Shown here: positions 51,613 through 61,214 of the stretch, piece after piece
Numbering within the stretch: the stretch's first letter is position 1
Layout: every line of letters begins with the position of its first letter
Assembly (NCBI RefSeq): GCF_003843875.1
Contig: NZ_RKRF01000008.1
Coordinates: forward strand, 62,001 to 126,000
DNA from: Aquisalibacillus elongatus
GTDB lineage: Bacteria; Bacillota; Bacilli; Bacillales; Alkalibacillaceae
Direction: 5' to 3'
Length of the DNA stretch: 64,000 nucleotides
Notes under the pieces: model-generated
The model's input: only the letters and a program-made list of their open reading frames with translations
Database searches by the model: none
What the model was told of the DNA's origin: nothing
Translations under genes and position numbers: made by a program

Positions 51613-52542
51613 TTAAAAATCAAATAAGTCACCAGATAAGTAACGTTCGCCAGTATCAGGTACGATGGCAACAATGACGTCGCCTGGATTTTGCCGCTTA
51701 GCGACCTCGAGTGCAGCATAAGTTGTTGCACCGCCAGAGGGTCCGACTAAGATGCCTTCTTCACGTGCTAGTCGACGGGTAATATCATATGCTTGATCGT
51801 CTTCAATTTTTAGAATTTCATCGCAAATTTCTAGATTTAACGTATCTGGAATAAAGCCAGGGCTCGTACCGACTAATTTATGTTTACCCGGTTTGCCACC
51901 TGAAAGAACAGGGGAGCCAGCTGGTTCAACGACGTGAACGGTAAGATCTTGATAAACTTTTTTCAATTCTTCACCCGTTCCAGTTACGGTTCCACCTGTT
52001 CCAGAGCTTGCAACGAAGGCAGAGAGTGGTTTACCGATATAATCCATCGCTTCTTGAATTTCCTTTGCTGTGGTGTGGCGATGGGCATCTGGATTGGCTA
52101 AGTTTTCAAATTGCATAGGCATAAAGCTGTTTGGAGTTTCTTCTAACAACTCTTTAGCTCGTTCAATCGCACCAGGCATTTTTTGATCGCCAGGTGTTAA
52201 AACAACTTCAGCCCCGTAAGCTTTTAATAAATTAATTCTTTCCTTTGTCATCGTATCAGGCATGACTAAAATGGCTTTATAACCACGGGCAGCTGCATTC
52301 ATCGCAAGACCAATGCCCGTATTACCACTTGTTGGTTCAATGATCGTGGAACCTTGTTTTAATAAGCCTTGTTTTTCAGCCTCTACAATCATATTGAAAG
52401 CGGCACGGTCTTTCACACTACCGCTTGGGTTGAACATTTCGAGCTTTAAGTAAACATCAGCACCATTTGCCGGGCTAAGTCGGTTTAATTTCACTAAAGG
52501 TGTATCGCCGATTAATTCCGCAATATTATTTACGACACGCAT
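51613..52542 (-). CDS. cysK: Cysteine synthase A
   Basis: A 309-residue PLP enzyme of fold type II. The PLP lysine is K44 in SGSVKDRA; PTSGNTGIGLA and GTGGTVTGTG form the phosphate pocket, and EPAGSPVLSGG is typical. It makes L-cysteine from O-acetylserine and sulfide. The start has AAGGAAG upstream. No T-box, SAM box or other leader element was seen. Confidence 0.92.
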   Translation of the reverse strand: MRVVNNIAELIGDTPLVKLNRLSPANGADVYLKLEMFNPSGSVKDRAAFNMIVEAEKQGLLKQGSTIIEPTSGNTGIGLAMNAAARGYKAILVMPDTMTKERINLLKAYGAEVVLTPGDQKMPGAIERAKELLEETPNSFMPMQFENLANPDAHRHTTAKEIQEAMDYIGKPLSAFVASSGTGGTVTGTGEELKKVYQDLTVHVVEPAGSPVLSGGKPGKHKLVGTSPGFIPDTLNLEICDEILKIEDDQAYDITRRLAREEGILVGPSGGATTYAALEVAKRQNPGDVIVAIVPDTGERYLSGDLFDF

Positions 52543-52702
52543 GCTTTCACTTCCTTTAAGTATTTCATATTAATATTCATAGTTTATCAATAGGAATTTG
52601 GTGAATTCAACTATCCTGTTTCATACTATCTTACCATAGCATCGTGTAATCCCACGTATAATATGTGTTAAGATAAAAGAAAAAAGGTGAGGAATTTATT
52701 CT

Positions 52703-53530
52703 ATGACATTTAAGGATGAACAGGGCATTCATACGGATTTCAAAGAAAAAATGACGTATGGGGATTATCTGGATTTAGATTCGATTTTAAATGCACAACA
52801 TCGGTTATCTGGGCATCATGATGAGATGCTCTTTATTATTATTCACCAAGTTAGTGAATTGTGGCTAAAATTAACGATTCATGAAATTCAAGCAGCAACT
52901 GATGCGATTGGCAACGAAAATTTTGATAGCGCATTCAAGATGCTTTCGCGTGTATCAAGCATTCAAAACCAGATCATAAAAGCTTGGGACGTGTTAGCGA
53001 CGATGACACCCGCTGAGTACTTGGAATTCCGGGATCACTTAGGCCAAGCTTCAGGCTTTCAGTCGTACCAGTATCGAATGGTCGAGTTTGCGTTGGGCTA
53101 CAAGACACCTCATGTATTAAAAATTTATGAAAAAGACGCAGAGCTTCATCAACAGTTAAAAGAAGCTTACGAAGCCCCAGGACTATATGACGTTTCGATT
53201 GAAGCTTTAGCTAAAGCAGGATTTGATATTGATTCGGATGTGTTAAACCGGGATTTAACGAAAACGTATGAAGCAAATGAAAGCGTTGAGAACGCTTGGA
53301 CCCAAGTTTATCAAAATGTCGATGACTATTGGGACTTATATGAACTGGCCGAGAAGTTAGTGGATTTAGAAGATTGGATGCAGCAATGGCGCTTCCGTCA
53401 TATGAAAACAGTTGAAAGGATTATTGGACATAAAAAGGGAACAGGTGGATCATCTGGGGTTGGTTATTTGAAAAAAGTCTTAGATCACTACTTTTTTCCA
53501 GAATTATGGAATGTACGGACGAGATTGTGA
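52703..53530 (+). CDS. kynA: Tryptophan 2,3-dioxygenase
   Basis: A 275-residue, all-helical haem protein. [17 protein letters not shown] carries the substrate-side histidine and arginine/glutamate set, [16 protein letters not shown] and the C-terminal RRxH region [24 protein letters not shown] carry the haem-ligand histidine. It opens the indole ring of L-tryptophan to N-formylkynurenine with O2. It converges on kynB and kynU, which complete the route to anthranilate. Confidence 0.93.
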   Translation: MTFKDEQGIHTDFKEKMTYGDYLDLDSILNAQHRLSGHHDEMLFIIIHQVSELWLKLTIHEIQAATDAIGNENFDSAFKMLSRVSSIQNQIIKAWDVLATMTPAEYLEFRDHLGQASGFQSYQYRMVEFALGYKTPHVLKIYEKDAELHQQLKEAYEAPGLYDVSIEALAKAGFDIDSDVLNRDLTKTYEANESVENAWTQVYQNVDDYWDLYELAEKLVDLEDWMQQWRFRHMKTVERIIGHKKGTGGSSGVGYLKKVLDHYFFPELWNVRTRL

Positions 53531-53536
53531 TTGAGG

Positions 53537-53715
53537 TCGGGAGTAGACGAGAGCTATTCGGGAATAGAGATTGTCCTTTCGGGAATAGAAGTTAGATTTC
53601 GGGAATAGACGTTGTCTGTTCGAGAATAAAAAGTAGGTTTTCGGGAATAAACGTTGCCTGTTCGAGAATAAACTGTAGCATTTCGAGAGTAAACGTCTTC
53701 CGTTCGAGAATAAAC
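53537..53715. repeat. 21-bp-period tandem repeat array, nine copies
   Basis: Copies of TTCGRGAATARACGTTG start near 53537, 53558, 53579, 53599, 53620, 53641, 53662, 53683 and 53704, steps of 21 bp (one of 20). The core is more conserved than the last eight bases. Every frame has stops. It lies directly after the kynA stop codon. Confidence 0.85.
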
Positions 53716-53720
53716 TGAAA

Positions 53721-53752
53721 AGGCTGGCCTCTATTAGAGGTCAGCCTATTTT
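53721..53752. terminator. Bidirectional terminator between kynA and kynB
   Basis: Stem AGGCTG.CCTCT/AGAGG.CAGCCT around ATT (53721-53746), with a T-run on the plus strand. Confidence 0.8.
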
Positions 53753-54357
53753 TCTAATATGGCACGCACGGGGCTGCCGTCAGCGCCTTCAATGTTTAAT
53801 GGAAGAGCGGTTAGTTTGTAAATGCCTGGCTCGACATCTATTAAATTCAACCCTTCTAAGATGTGGACGCCGTTTTGCAGTAGGGAGTGGTGTGTGTCTA
53901 AGGTTTTACTATCTAATGGATCAACAGATGGTAAATCAACGCCCATGAGCTCGATGCCATTTTCTAAGAAAAATGAACCGAGATCAGGGCTGATAAGCGG
54001 CATCGTGGTTGGAAATTCGTCGTCTGTCCACGCATTTGTTTTGAAAATTACTCGTCTGACGTCAGACAAATCAACGTTTTCAACATCATCTAATGTAATC
54101 TTTGCTTTTGTTGAGACATCAATAACCATGGCATTTCCAACAAAAATATCTAACGGCAACTGTTCGATCGTTAGGCTGTTGTCTCTAAAATGATAAGGTG
54201 CATCGACGTGTGTTGCAGTATGACAGCTTGTCGTAAATTGCCCGACATTTACTGATCCTGTTTCGCTCATAGGCCAAGTTAATTGATAAGAAAACGGCTC
54301 ATCCCCAGGCCAGGTTGGGGTATGTGCATTCAATAGTCTTGAAATATCAATAATCAT
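53746..54357 (-). CDS. kynB: Kynurenine formamidase (KynB, cyclase family)
   Basis: A 203-residue protein of the KynB/cyclase family. The metal motif HTATHVDAPYHF (HxxxHxDAPxH) is complete, and WPGDEPF and GVDLPSVDPLDS are typical. It hydrolyses N-formylkynurenine to kynurenine and formate. It lies 11 nt after kynU in the same operon. The ATG has AAGGAGGT upstream. Confidence 0.93.
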   Translation of the reverse strand: MIIDISRLLNAHTPTWPGDEPFSYQLTWPMSETGSVNVGQFTTSCHTATHVDAPYHFRDNSLTIEQLPLDIFVGNAMVIDVSTKAKITLDDVENVDLSDVRRVIFKTNAWTDDEFPTTMPLISPDLGSFFLENGIELMGVDLPSVDPLDSKTLDTHHSLLQNGVHILEGLNLIDVEPGIYKLTALPLNIEGADGSPVRAILEK

Positions 54358-54368
54358 AAGGGACCTCC

Positions 54369-55643
54369 TTAGGCGATGACGTCACGTTCGTTTTTGTATT
54401 GTTTGTAGCATTCTTGCTCCATAATGTCTTTGATCGCCATCACGGTTTGATAGATGTCGTGATAGGAAACGTAAAAGGCTACTGGTGCTAAGCGGATGAC
54501 GTTCGGCGACCTGAAATCAGGTGTGATTTGTCGGTCTTTTAGTGCTTTACAAATACTTGCTGCTTCTGGATGCTCTAAGCAAACGTGCCCGCCACGTCGT
54601 TCGTCCTCTTTAGGGTTTCCAATTTCAAATCCAAAATCATCTAAATACTCATTAACTAAATACATTAAATAAGCCGTTCGATGTAGCGATGTTTGACGGA
54701 TTGCTTTTATACCAGCTTCCTCAAATAACTCTAAAGAGCCGATCAGTGGAGCTACACTGAAGACGTGAGGTGTGCCGATTTGAAAAGCCCCAGCTTGTTC
54801 AGCCGGTGTAAATACATGTTCCATGTCAAACTGCTTTTGCTTATCAGACCCAAACCAACCTGCTAAACCCGGTTCGATGCCAAAATGGCGTTTGTGGACG
54901 AAGAGTCCTGCAACGCCTCCAGGACCACTATTGACATACTTGTAGTGACACCAATAGGCGAAATCAGCGCCTACATCATGAAAATGATGGGGGATCACGC
55001 CTACAGAATGGCAACCATCCCAGCCAATTGGAATGCCTTTTTCACGAGCGGCTTTCGTAATGCGTTCAATATCTAATAGCTGTCCGCTACGATATAAAAC
55101 AGTTGGAAGAATGATGAGTGCGATGTCGTCTGTCATGGCTTCAATGATGTCATCTTCCTGAAGGGTTCTTCCGTCGCGGCTTTTAACTCTTACTAAATGC
55201 TCGTTCGGGTCTAACCCATGTAACTGAAGCTGGCTTTTGATCGCATAAATGTCTGATGGAAAGTTTAACTCGTCTGCTAAAATTTTCGTCCGCATTCCTT
55301 CAGGTTTAAAAAACGTGGAGACTAATTGATGCAAGTTCGTCGTAGTTGAGCCTGTGACAACCACTTCTTCAGCTTTAGCCCCGACTAAGTTAGCCATTTT
55401 AGCCCCTAAGCTTTCCGATAAATAAAACCAAGGGTGCTCTCCCTTTGTCCAGCCATCGATTCCGAGGGTTTTCCAGGCTTCCATTACATCTAATAGAGTT
55501 TTCTCAGCTCGCTTAGACATGAGCCCTAATGAGTTTCCGTCCATATAAATTTGATCGTCATTTATATAAAATTCTTGCTTATATGATGCAAATTCGTCTT
55601 GTTCATCCAAACGCTTGGCATAAGATTCTGTTGGTTCGAACAT
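54369..55643 (-). CDS. kynU: Kynureninase
   Basis: A 424-residue PLP enzyme of aminotransferase fold type I. The PLP lysine is K235 in [28 protein letters not shown] and GWDGCHSVG surround it. It cleaves kynurenine to anthranilate and alanine. The start at 55643 is preferred because AGGAGGG lies 7 nt upstream; the ATG two codons earlier overlaps it. It is the first gene of kynU-kynB. Confidence 0.93.
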   Translation of the reverse strand: MFEPTESYAKRLDEQDEFASYKQEFYINDDQIYMDGNSLGLMSKRAEKTLLDVMEAWKTLGIDGWTKGEHPWFYLSESLGAKMANLVGAKAEEVVVTGSTTTNLHQLVSTFFKPEGMRTKILADELNFPSDIYAIKSQLQLHGLDPNEHLVRVKSRDGRTLQEDDIIEAMTDDIALIILPTVLYRSGQLLDIERITKAAREKGIPIGWDGCHSVGVIPHHFHDVGADFAYWCHYKYVNSGPGGVAGLFVHKRHFGIEPGLAGWFGSDKQKQFDMEHVFTPAEQAGAFQIGTPHVFSVAPLIGSLELFEEAGIKAIRQTSLHRTAYLMYLVNEYLDDFGFEIGNPKEDERRGGHVCLEHPEAASICKALKDRQITPDFRSPNVIRLAPVAFYVSYHDIYQTVMAIKDIMEQECYKQYKNERDVIA

Positions 55644-55673
55644 GTTCATCCCTCCTAGACACTAATATATCAT

Positions 55674-55708
55674 AAAAAAAGAGGTAAGACTTGGTGAGTC
55701 TTTACCTC
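55674..55708 (-). terminator. Terminator of the PAS-GGDEF-EAL gene
   Basis: Stem GAGGTAA.GACT/AGTC.TTACCTC (55681-55708), then seven T on the minus strand. The gene's stop codon lies in the stem. Confidence 0.8.
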
Positions 55709-58155
55709 AATAAGTTTTTAAATTCATCTAAATTACTCGGTTTAGCAAAGTAATAACCTTGAAAGTATTTGCAATTTAATCCTCTAAGAAAATTTAGTTC
55801 TTCGTTAATTTCAATTCCCTCAGCAATCATGGGAATCTCAAGTTCTTTAGTAAAATTCATGATGCCACGTAAAATCGCTTGGTTCTTCTGGTGTTTATGT
55901 ATGTCTTGAATAAATTGACGGTCGATCTTCAGAAAATCAATATTGAACATACTAACGTGTGCAATTGATGAATAGCCAGTCCCAAAATCGTCTAAAGCGA
56001 AGCGGATTCCAATATTGCGGAACTCATTAATCGTTTTGTTGACGATTTCATAGTCGTGAATAAGCGTCGTCTCCGTAATTTCAAAAATGATTTGGTTTGG
56101 ATCTACTTGATAATGTTTAAGCGTATCCATCACATTATCTTTAAACGACTGACGCAAGAATCGTTTAGGGGATACGTTGTTCGTAATCGTTAAGCTTTTG
56201 TTATTCCAATAATGAAGGGTTTCGCAAGTTCGGTTTAACACGAACTGATCAATTTGATGAATGATACCTGAGCGTTCGGCAATCGGAATAAACACATTTG
56301 GCGGTATGTAGCCGTGCTCGGGATGTTTCCAACGAACTAACGCTTCTGCTAATTGTATGTCTTTTTCATCCTGTCCCATAATCGGTTGTAAATGCAACTC
56401 AAGTTGATTCTTGTCTACTGCAAAATGAAGGTCTTGTTCAAGTTCAAAATCGTCATACGTTCGTTTTTTTACATTATCTTCAAAAATTTGCCAAGAATTC
56501 TTGCCGATATTTTTTACATAATGAACCGCACGATCAGCGTTGTTGATCAATTGATTGAGCGTCGATCCATGATCGGGGTAACGGCTAATACCAATACTTG
56601 ATGTTACTTGTAAGTGGAATTCATCGATGATAATTTTTCGTTCAAGAGAAGCCTTGAGTTGATTCGCGATATCATGAATGGACTCCTGTTCATGAAGCTT
56701 GTTAATCATAATGATAAACTCATCACCATTTAACCTGGCAGCAACCCCACGGTCCTCAATGATGTTTTCAATTTTTGTCGCACTTAACACTAACACTTTA
56801 TCTCCAATTTCGTGACCTAACGAATCATTAATGGATTTGAAATTATCTAAATCTAGATATAACAACCAAAAAGGCTCAGTATCTCGTTGGTTGATAAGGT
56901 GCTGAAGATGATACTCAAAGTTACGACGGTTCTTTAACCCCGTTAAATGGTCGTGATTCGCAATAAACTCCATTTGTTGTTCATGATGTTTCCGTTCGGT
57001 AAAGTCGACTAAAACACCATCTATTTGCTTGATCTTTCCTTTTTCATCAAAAATAGGAATTGCTTGTTCTTCAACCCATTTAATTTGAGAGTCACGAGAA
57101 ATAATGCGGTAGTCGTGCTTCACTTTTTCGCCTCTTAAAATGCGCCGCCTATTACTAGAGAACTTTTTCAAATCAGCAGGGTGTATAAACTTCGTCCAAT
57201 TAAAGTCATCATGATAAACGTGTTCGAGTTTAACGTTGATCATTCGCTCGATTCCTTTTGAGACATAGTCCAATCGTTTGTGATCGAGGTTAAATGAACA
57301 AACAATCATATCAAGTGAATCATAGATTTTTTGCAGGCGCTCGTTATTCGAAACTAAATTATTTTCCATCTCTCTAATTTTAGTGACGTCTTGGACAATT
57401 CCAATCAAGCGGTGGAGGTGACCATCAGAATCATAAACGCTATCCCCTCTAATATGGATAATTCTAGTTTGGTGGTCTTTTGTTTTAATGCGATAATCCA
57501 TTTGATAGCTCGTCCCATTTTGTAACGCTTCATTAACCGTTTGTTTAAAGCGTTTCAGGTCGTCAGGATGGGTGACAATGAATATTTTATCCAATGTTAA
57601 GGTTTCCGTTTTCCACTCTGGACGATCATAGATTTGATATACAGGATCAGACCAATGCACCTCAAGGGATTGGGCGTCAATTTCCCAAGTTCCAATATTA
57701 ACGACCGATTGAGCTGTAATGAGTTTTTCTTTTGTATCATATAATGCATTTAAGTTTCGTTCAGTTTCGATTAAGTCATGGACAATCGTATAAAGACCAA
57801 CGACTTGTTTGTTAACATATATTGGCGTACTCGTAATTTTTACGGGTATTGAATACCCTGATTTATGTATAACTTTAGAATAATGTTTAACGGATTGACC
57901 GGATAAAACTCTATGAAAATGCTTTGAGGTCTCATTGCGATGTTCATCATCAATAAATTGATCGAACCGCTGAAGGTAAAGATCATCCACATGATATCCC
58001 AGCATAGTTAGTAATTGTGGGTTAAAATCAATGAGGCGTCCTTCTGTATCAATCGTTACAATTCCATCAGGAAAACGCTGATAAAATTGAACCAAAGCTT
58101 GATGATGTTGTTCTAAATTGAGTGCCGGGTGATAGGATGTATTTGTTCCGGTCAT
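55702..58155 (-). CDS. PAS-PAS-PAS-GGDEF-EAL cyclic-di-GMP protein
   Basis: An 817-residue cytoplasmic protein: PAS domains at about 20-130, 145-262 and 275-388, GGDEF at 392-560, EAL at 570-815. The GGDEF signature reads NGDEF (476-480), so cyclase activity is doubtful and it may act as a GTP-sensing domain. The EAL domain keeps EAL (604-606), NVSPKRF, EITET, LDDFGTGYSS, the lysine in FLKIDRQF, and EGIE, so phosphodiesterase activity is likely. Monocistronic. With the GAF-EAL protein at 17205 it is a candidate input to the riboswitch. Confidence 0.9.
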   Translation of the reverse strand: MTGTNTSYHPALNLEQHHQALVQFYQRFPDGIVTIDTEGRLIDFNPQLLTMLGYHVDDLYLQRFDQFIDDEHRNETSKHFHRVLSGQSVKHYSKVIHKSGYSIPVKITSTPIYVNKQVVGLYTIVHDLIETERNLNALYDTKEKLITAQSVVNIGTWEIDAQSLEVHWSDPVYQIYDRPEWKTETLTLDKIFIVTHPDDLKRFKQTVNEALQNGTSYQMDYRIKTKDHQTRIIHIRGDSVYDSDGHLHRLIGIVQDVTKIREMENNLVSNNERLQKIYDSLDMIVCSFNLDHKRLDYVSKGIERMINVKLEHVYHDDFNWTKFIHPADLKKFSSNRRRILRGEKVKHDYRIISRDSQIKWVEEQAIPIFDEKGKIKQIDGVLVDFTERKHHEQQMEFIANHDHLTGLKNRRNFEYHLQHLINQRDTEPFWLLYLDLDNFKSINDSLGHEIGDKVLVLSATKIENIIEDRGVAARLNGDEFIIMINKLHEQESIHDIANQLKASLERKIIIDEFHLQVTSSIGISRYPDHGSTLNQLINNADRAVHYVKNIGKNSWQIFEDNVKKRTYDDFELEQDLHFAVDKNQLELHLQPIMGQDEKDIQLAEALVRWKHPEHGYIPPNVFIPIAERSGIIHQIDQFVLNRTCETLHYWNNKSLTITNNVSPKRFLRQSFKDNVMDTLKHYQVDPNQIIFEITETTLIHDYEIVNKTINEFRNIGIRFALDDFGTGYSSIAHVSMFNIDFLKIDRQFIQDIHKHQKNQAILRGIMNFTKELEIPMIAEGIEINEELNFLRGLNCKYFQGYYFAKPSNLDEFKNLLR

Positions 58156-58364
58156 GTGTATTTACCTCTCTTTGGCCTTTAGTTCTAGTCAAAAATACTT
58201 ATATTTAGTATAGCATATTTTGACGGTTCTTTCTATATAACGCGATAAAATGTTTGAATTTATCGAATGTTTAAACTATTTTGTGTGAGGTAGTATAATA
58301 AGAGAATAGAATAGGAATTCTATAATATAATAGAGTTGAATAACTAGTAAAGGAGACGTTTGTT

Positions 58365-58811
58365 ATGAAGTGGATGGCCATTATACTGACAATAGTGATG
58401 TTATCAGGTTGCGGGATTATAGATGAATTTAATAAAACAGTAGATTACGGTAATGAAACGAAGGATTATATAACTACTATGGTAGGTTACCAAGACGATT
58501 TGTCGACATATTTAAATAAAGAGTCACTAACTGAAGAGGATTTTGAAAATTTAAAGTCAATGATGGATGAGATCGAAGGGGAGGTTCAATCGTATAGTGA
58601 GGTTGAGCCACCAGGTTTTGCTGAAGGTATTCATGGAGAGATTGAACAACAAAATGATCAAATATTAGAAGCTATTGATGAGGCAAACCGTCAAATTGAC
58701 AGTGGTGAGTTTGATCAGTCTGCATTTGAAAACTTAGAAATTGTTCAGTCGCTACAAGAGTTAAAATCTTATCGTGATCAAGTCGAAGATATTATGAATA
58801 ATAATGAATAA
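58365..58811 (+). CDS. Small lipoprotein, DUF6376-like
   Basis: A 148-residue lipoprotein with lipobox LSGC (C16) after a short signal sequence. The mature part is acidic and helical (YGNETKDYITTMVGYQDDLSTYLN, then ESLTEEDFENLKSMMDEIE), which resembles the DUF6376 lipoproteins of Bacilli. The start has AAAGGAG upstream. A -10 TATAAT lies at 58294-58299. Function unknown. Confidence 0.75.
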   Translation: MKWMAIILTIVMLSGCGIIDEFNKTVDYGNETKDYITTMVGYQDDLSTYLNKESLTEEDFENLKSMMDEIEGEVQSYSEVEPPGFAEGIHGEIEQQNDQILEAIDEANRQIDSGEFDQSAFENLEIVQSLQELKSYRDQVEDIMNNNE

Positions 58812-58834
58812 AGCCCCTAGACTAGGGGCTTTAT
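58808..58834. terminator. Bidirectional terminator
   Basis: Stem TAAAGCCCCTA/TAGGGGCTTTA (58809-58833) around a 3-nt loop between convergent genes. Confidence 0.85.
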
Positions 58835-58838
58835 TTGT

Positions 58839-60035
58839 TTAATTAGTTTGAGTCATATGCATATGGTTCAAGCTCTGTTCAAGGTCTTGCCAAATGTCTT
58901 CCCAAGCTTCAAGGCCACATGACATTCGAATTAACGTATTAGAAATCCCCATCTTTTCACGGTCTACTTCAGGTACAACCGAATGTGTCATCGTCGCCGG
59001 ATGCTGAATAATCGTCTCAGCATCTCCTAAGCTAACAGCGATCTTTAAGAAAGATAGCTGATTTAAAAATGCTTGAGCATCTTTTAAGCCGCCTTTAACG
59101 TCAAAAGCAATGACGCCTGCACCGAGCTTCATTTGTTTTTGGGCTATGTGGTAATCCGGGTTATCTCGATCAAACGGGTAGTAAACCTGTTCTACATTTG
59201 GATGTGCTTTTAAGTGTTCGACGATTTTTTCAGCTGTGTCCGAGTGACGCTCCATTCGAATAGGTAGTGTTTTTAAACCGCGAAGAAGCAACCATGCGTC
59301 AAATGGTGACATAGCCCCGCCGATATCTTTTTGTGTCGTCATAGCGACTTCTGAGATAAACTCTTCTTTTCCAACGAGTAGACCAGCTACAACATCCCCG
59401 TGACCGCCGATATATTTAGTTGCACTATGAATAACAATGTCACACCCTAAATCTAAAGGTCGTTGAATATAAGGGCTTGAGAAAGTGTTGTCAACGACGA
59501 CTGGAATCTCATATTCTTTCGCAACACGTGCGACCATTTCTAAATCAATAACCTTCATCGTTGGATTGATTGGCGTTTCAATATATATGACGCTTGTTTC
59601 AGGTCGGATGTATTGTCGAATTTGTTCTTCAGTATCCATTGAGATGAAATCGGCTTGGATGTTATATTTATCACGCATAAGTGATAATAGGCCGAATGTA
59701 CAGCCGTATAAACCTTGTGAGCATAAAATATGATCGTTCGCTTTCGTTAAAGCGATTAAAGTCGCAGAAACTGCTGCCATTCCAGTTGCAAAGCCTAAAC
59801 CAGCCTCACCGTTTTCCAAAGCGGCAATTCGATCTTCTAGTGCCGATACAGTTGGATTTCCTAAACGGCCGTAAATGTAGCCATCCTCTTCGCCAGCAAA
59901 CCTTCGTTGACCTTGCTCAGCTGAGTCGAACGTAAATGTTGACGTTTGATAGATTGGTGTTGATAGACTCCCAAGATGGTCCTTAGAATCATACCCAGCA
60001 TGGACTACTTCAGTTTCAAAACGTTTCTCCTTCAT
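58839..60035 (-). CDS. megL: Methionine gamma-lyase
   Basis: A 398-residue Cys/Met-metabolism PLP enzyme. The PLP lysine is K207 in HSATKYIGGH. C112 in GLYGCTFGLL matches the active-site cysteine that distinguishes methionine gamma-lyases from cystathionine gamma-synthases and lyases. It splits methionine to methanethiol, 2-oxobutyrate and ammonia. The start at 60035 is set by GGGGGA; the earlier in-frame codons have none. A cre site overlaps the promoter, so it is probably glucose-repressed. Confidence 0.82.
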   Translation of the reverse strand: MKEKRFETEVVHAGYDSKDHLGSLSTPIYQTSTFTFDSAEQGQRRFAGEEDGYIYGRLGNPTVSALEDRIAALENGEAGLGFATGMAAVSATLIALTKANDHILCSQGLYGCTFGLLSLMRDKYNIQADFISMDTEEQIRQYIRPETSVIYIETPINPTMKVIDLEMVARVAKEYEIPVVVDNTFSSPYIQRPLDLGCDIVIHSATKYIGGHGDVVAGLLVGKEEFISEVAMTTQKDIGGAMSPFDAWLLLRGLKTLPIRMERHSDTAEKIVEHLKAHPNVEQVYYPFDRDNPDYHIAQKQMKLGAGVIAFDVKGGLKDAQAFLNQLSFLKIAVSLGDAETIIQHPATMTHSVVPEVDREKMGISNTLIRMSCGLEAWEDIWQDLEQSLNHMHMTQTN

Positions 60036-60079
60036 ATTTGTTATCCCCCTTATCATTATTCCTATGACAGTTTATTTTC

Positions 60080-60109
60080 ATTGTAACATAAAATTTGAAA
60101 GCGCTTTCT
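60080..60109 (-). promoter_or_regulatory. Promoter with CcpA cre site upstream of megL
   Basis: TGAAAGCGCTTTCT (60096-60109) fits the cre consensus TGWAARCGYTWNCW; it covers the -35 region of a promoter with -10 TACAAT (60080-60085, minus strand). CcpA binding there would block transcription. Confidence 0.75.
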
Positions 60110-60135
60110 TGATTTTGAGTATTTTATTAGTCATA

Positions 60136-60169
60136 AAAAAAGAGCGAAATCCTACTCGGAATTTCGCTC
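60136..60169 (-). terminator. Terminator of rarD
   Basis: Stem GAGCGAAAT/ATTTCGCTC (60142-60150 with 60161-60169), then T-run on the minus strand. Confidence 0.85.
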
Positions 60170-60172
60170 CCC

Positions 60173-61078
60173 TTAACCTTCTAAATTAAGTCGTTTCATT
60201 TTTCTCAACTGTTGAAAGCGCTCATAAGAGTATAAAACTAACCCAAGCCAAATGAGCGTAAACGTAATGGCATGAACTTCTGTAAAGGCCTCGTCAAATA
60301 AGAAAACGCCGAGTATGAGCATGATCGTTGGCGCAAAATATTGGAGAAAGCCAACGAGTGATAATGGGATCCGTTTTGCTCCTTGACCGAATAATAATAG
60401 TGGGATCGCTGTTGCGAGTCCTGTGCCCATTAAAATGAGGCCTTCTAATGAGAAGCCCATCGCACCGGCTCCTTCGAACTCCAAATAAAAAATATAGATC
60501 AGCGCAATCGGCATAACGATTAGCGTTTCAATGGCTAAGCCAAAAATGGCATTAAGGTCAACGGTTTTCTTAAGAAGACCGTATAGTCCGAACGTGATGG
60601 CCATTCCTAATGCAGCCCATGGAACAGAGCCGAAGTTATAGGTCATATAAAACACGCCTGCAAATGCTAGCGCGATCGCAACCCATTGAATTTTGGAGAA
60701 GCGTTCTTGTAAAAAAATAAAGCCGAATAAAATGCTAATCAGTGGATTTATGTAATAGCCAAGACTTGCATCTAACACACGGTCTGAGTTGACCGCCCAT
60801 ATAAAAATAACCCAATTAAGGCTAATGACGATTCCGGCAGCTGTGATGCCAAATAGCTTTTTCCGGTAAACAAAGATATCTCGCCATTCCTCAACAAAAA
60901 GGGACCAACGACGAAGAAACCAAATGATGATCATCATGATAATAAATGACCAGACGATTCGGTGGGCTAAAATTTCCCATGCTGAGACGTGTTCAACCAG
61001 TTTCCAATAAAGCGGTAAAATCCCCCAAAGGATGTAGGCACTTGCTGTATAAATCGTACCGAGGCGTTCTTCCGACAT
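60173..61078 (-). CDS. rarD: RarD-like EamA family transporter
   Basis: A 301-residue protein with ten helices in two EamA/DMT repeats. The first helix IYTASAYILWGILPLYWKL and NWVIFIWAVNSDRVLDASLGYYINPL are typical of RarD. It is probably a drug/metabolite exporter; its substrate is unknown. The start at 61078 follows AGAAGAG; the 22 earlier in-frame codons are unlike RarD. Confidence 0.87.
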   Translation of the reverse strand: MSEERLGTIYTASAYILWGILPLYWKLVEHVSAWEILAHRIVWSFIIMMIIIWFLRRWSLFVEEWRDIFVYRKKLFGITAAGIVISLNWVIFIWAVNSDRVLDASLGYYINPLISILFGFIFLQERFSKIQWVAIALAFAGVFYMTYNFGSVPWAALGMAITFGLYGLLKKTVDLNAIFGLAIETLIVMPIALIYIFYLEFEGAGAMGFSLEGLILMGTGLATAIPLLLFGQGAKRIPLSLVGFLQYFAPTIMLILGVFLFDEAFTEVHAITFTLIWLGLVLYSYERFQQLRKMKRLNLEG

Positions 61079-61214
61079 CTGCAATCTCTTCTTTCTGTAA
61101 CAATTGATTTTAAGAATTTTATAATAGTATAGAATTTTTTGCAATATTAATGCTTAAATTTGTGGTCAAGAATGGTTTTCGTTAAACTGGAGACATAGAA
61201 GGAGGCAATGTACG

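Noticed and set aside
52543..52700. T-box or SAM leader upstream of cysK
   Set aside because: No conserved leader motif and no leader terminator in the short divergent region.
53537..53715. CRISPR array
   Set aside because: Units of 21 bp are contiguous without unique spacers and no cas genes are present; it is a simple tandem repeat.
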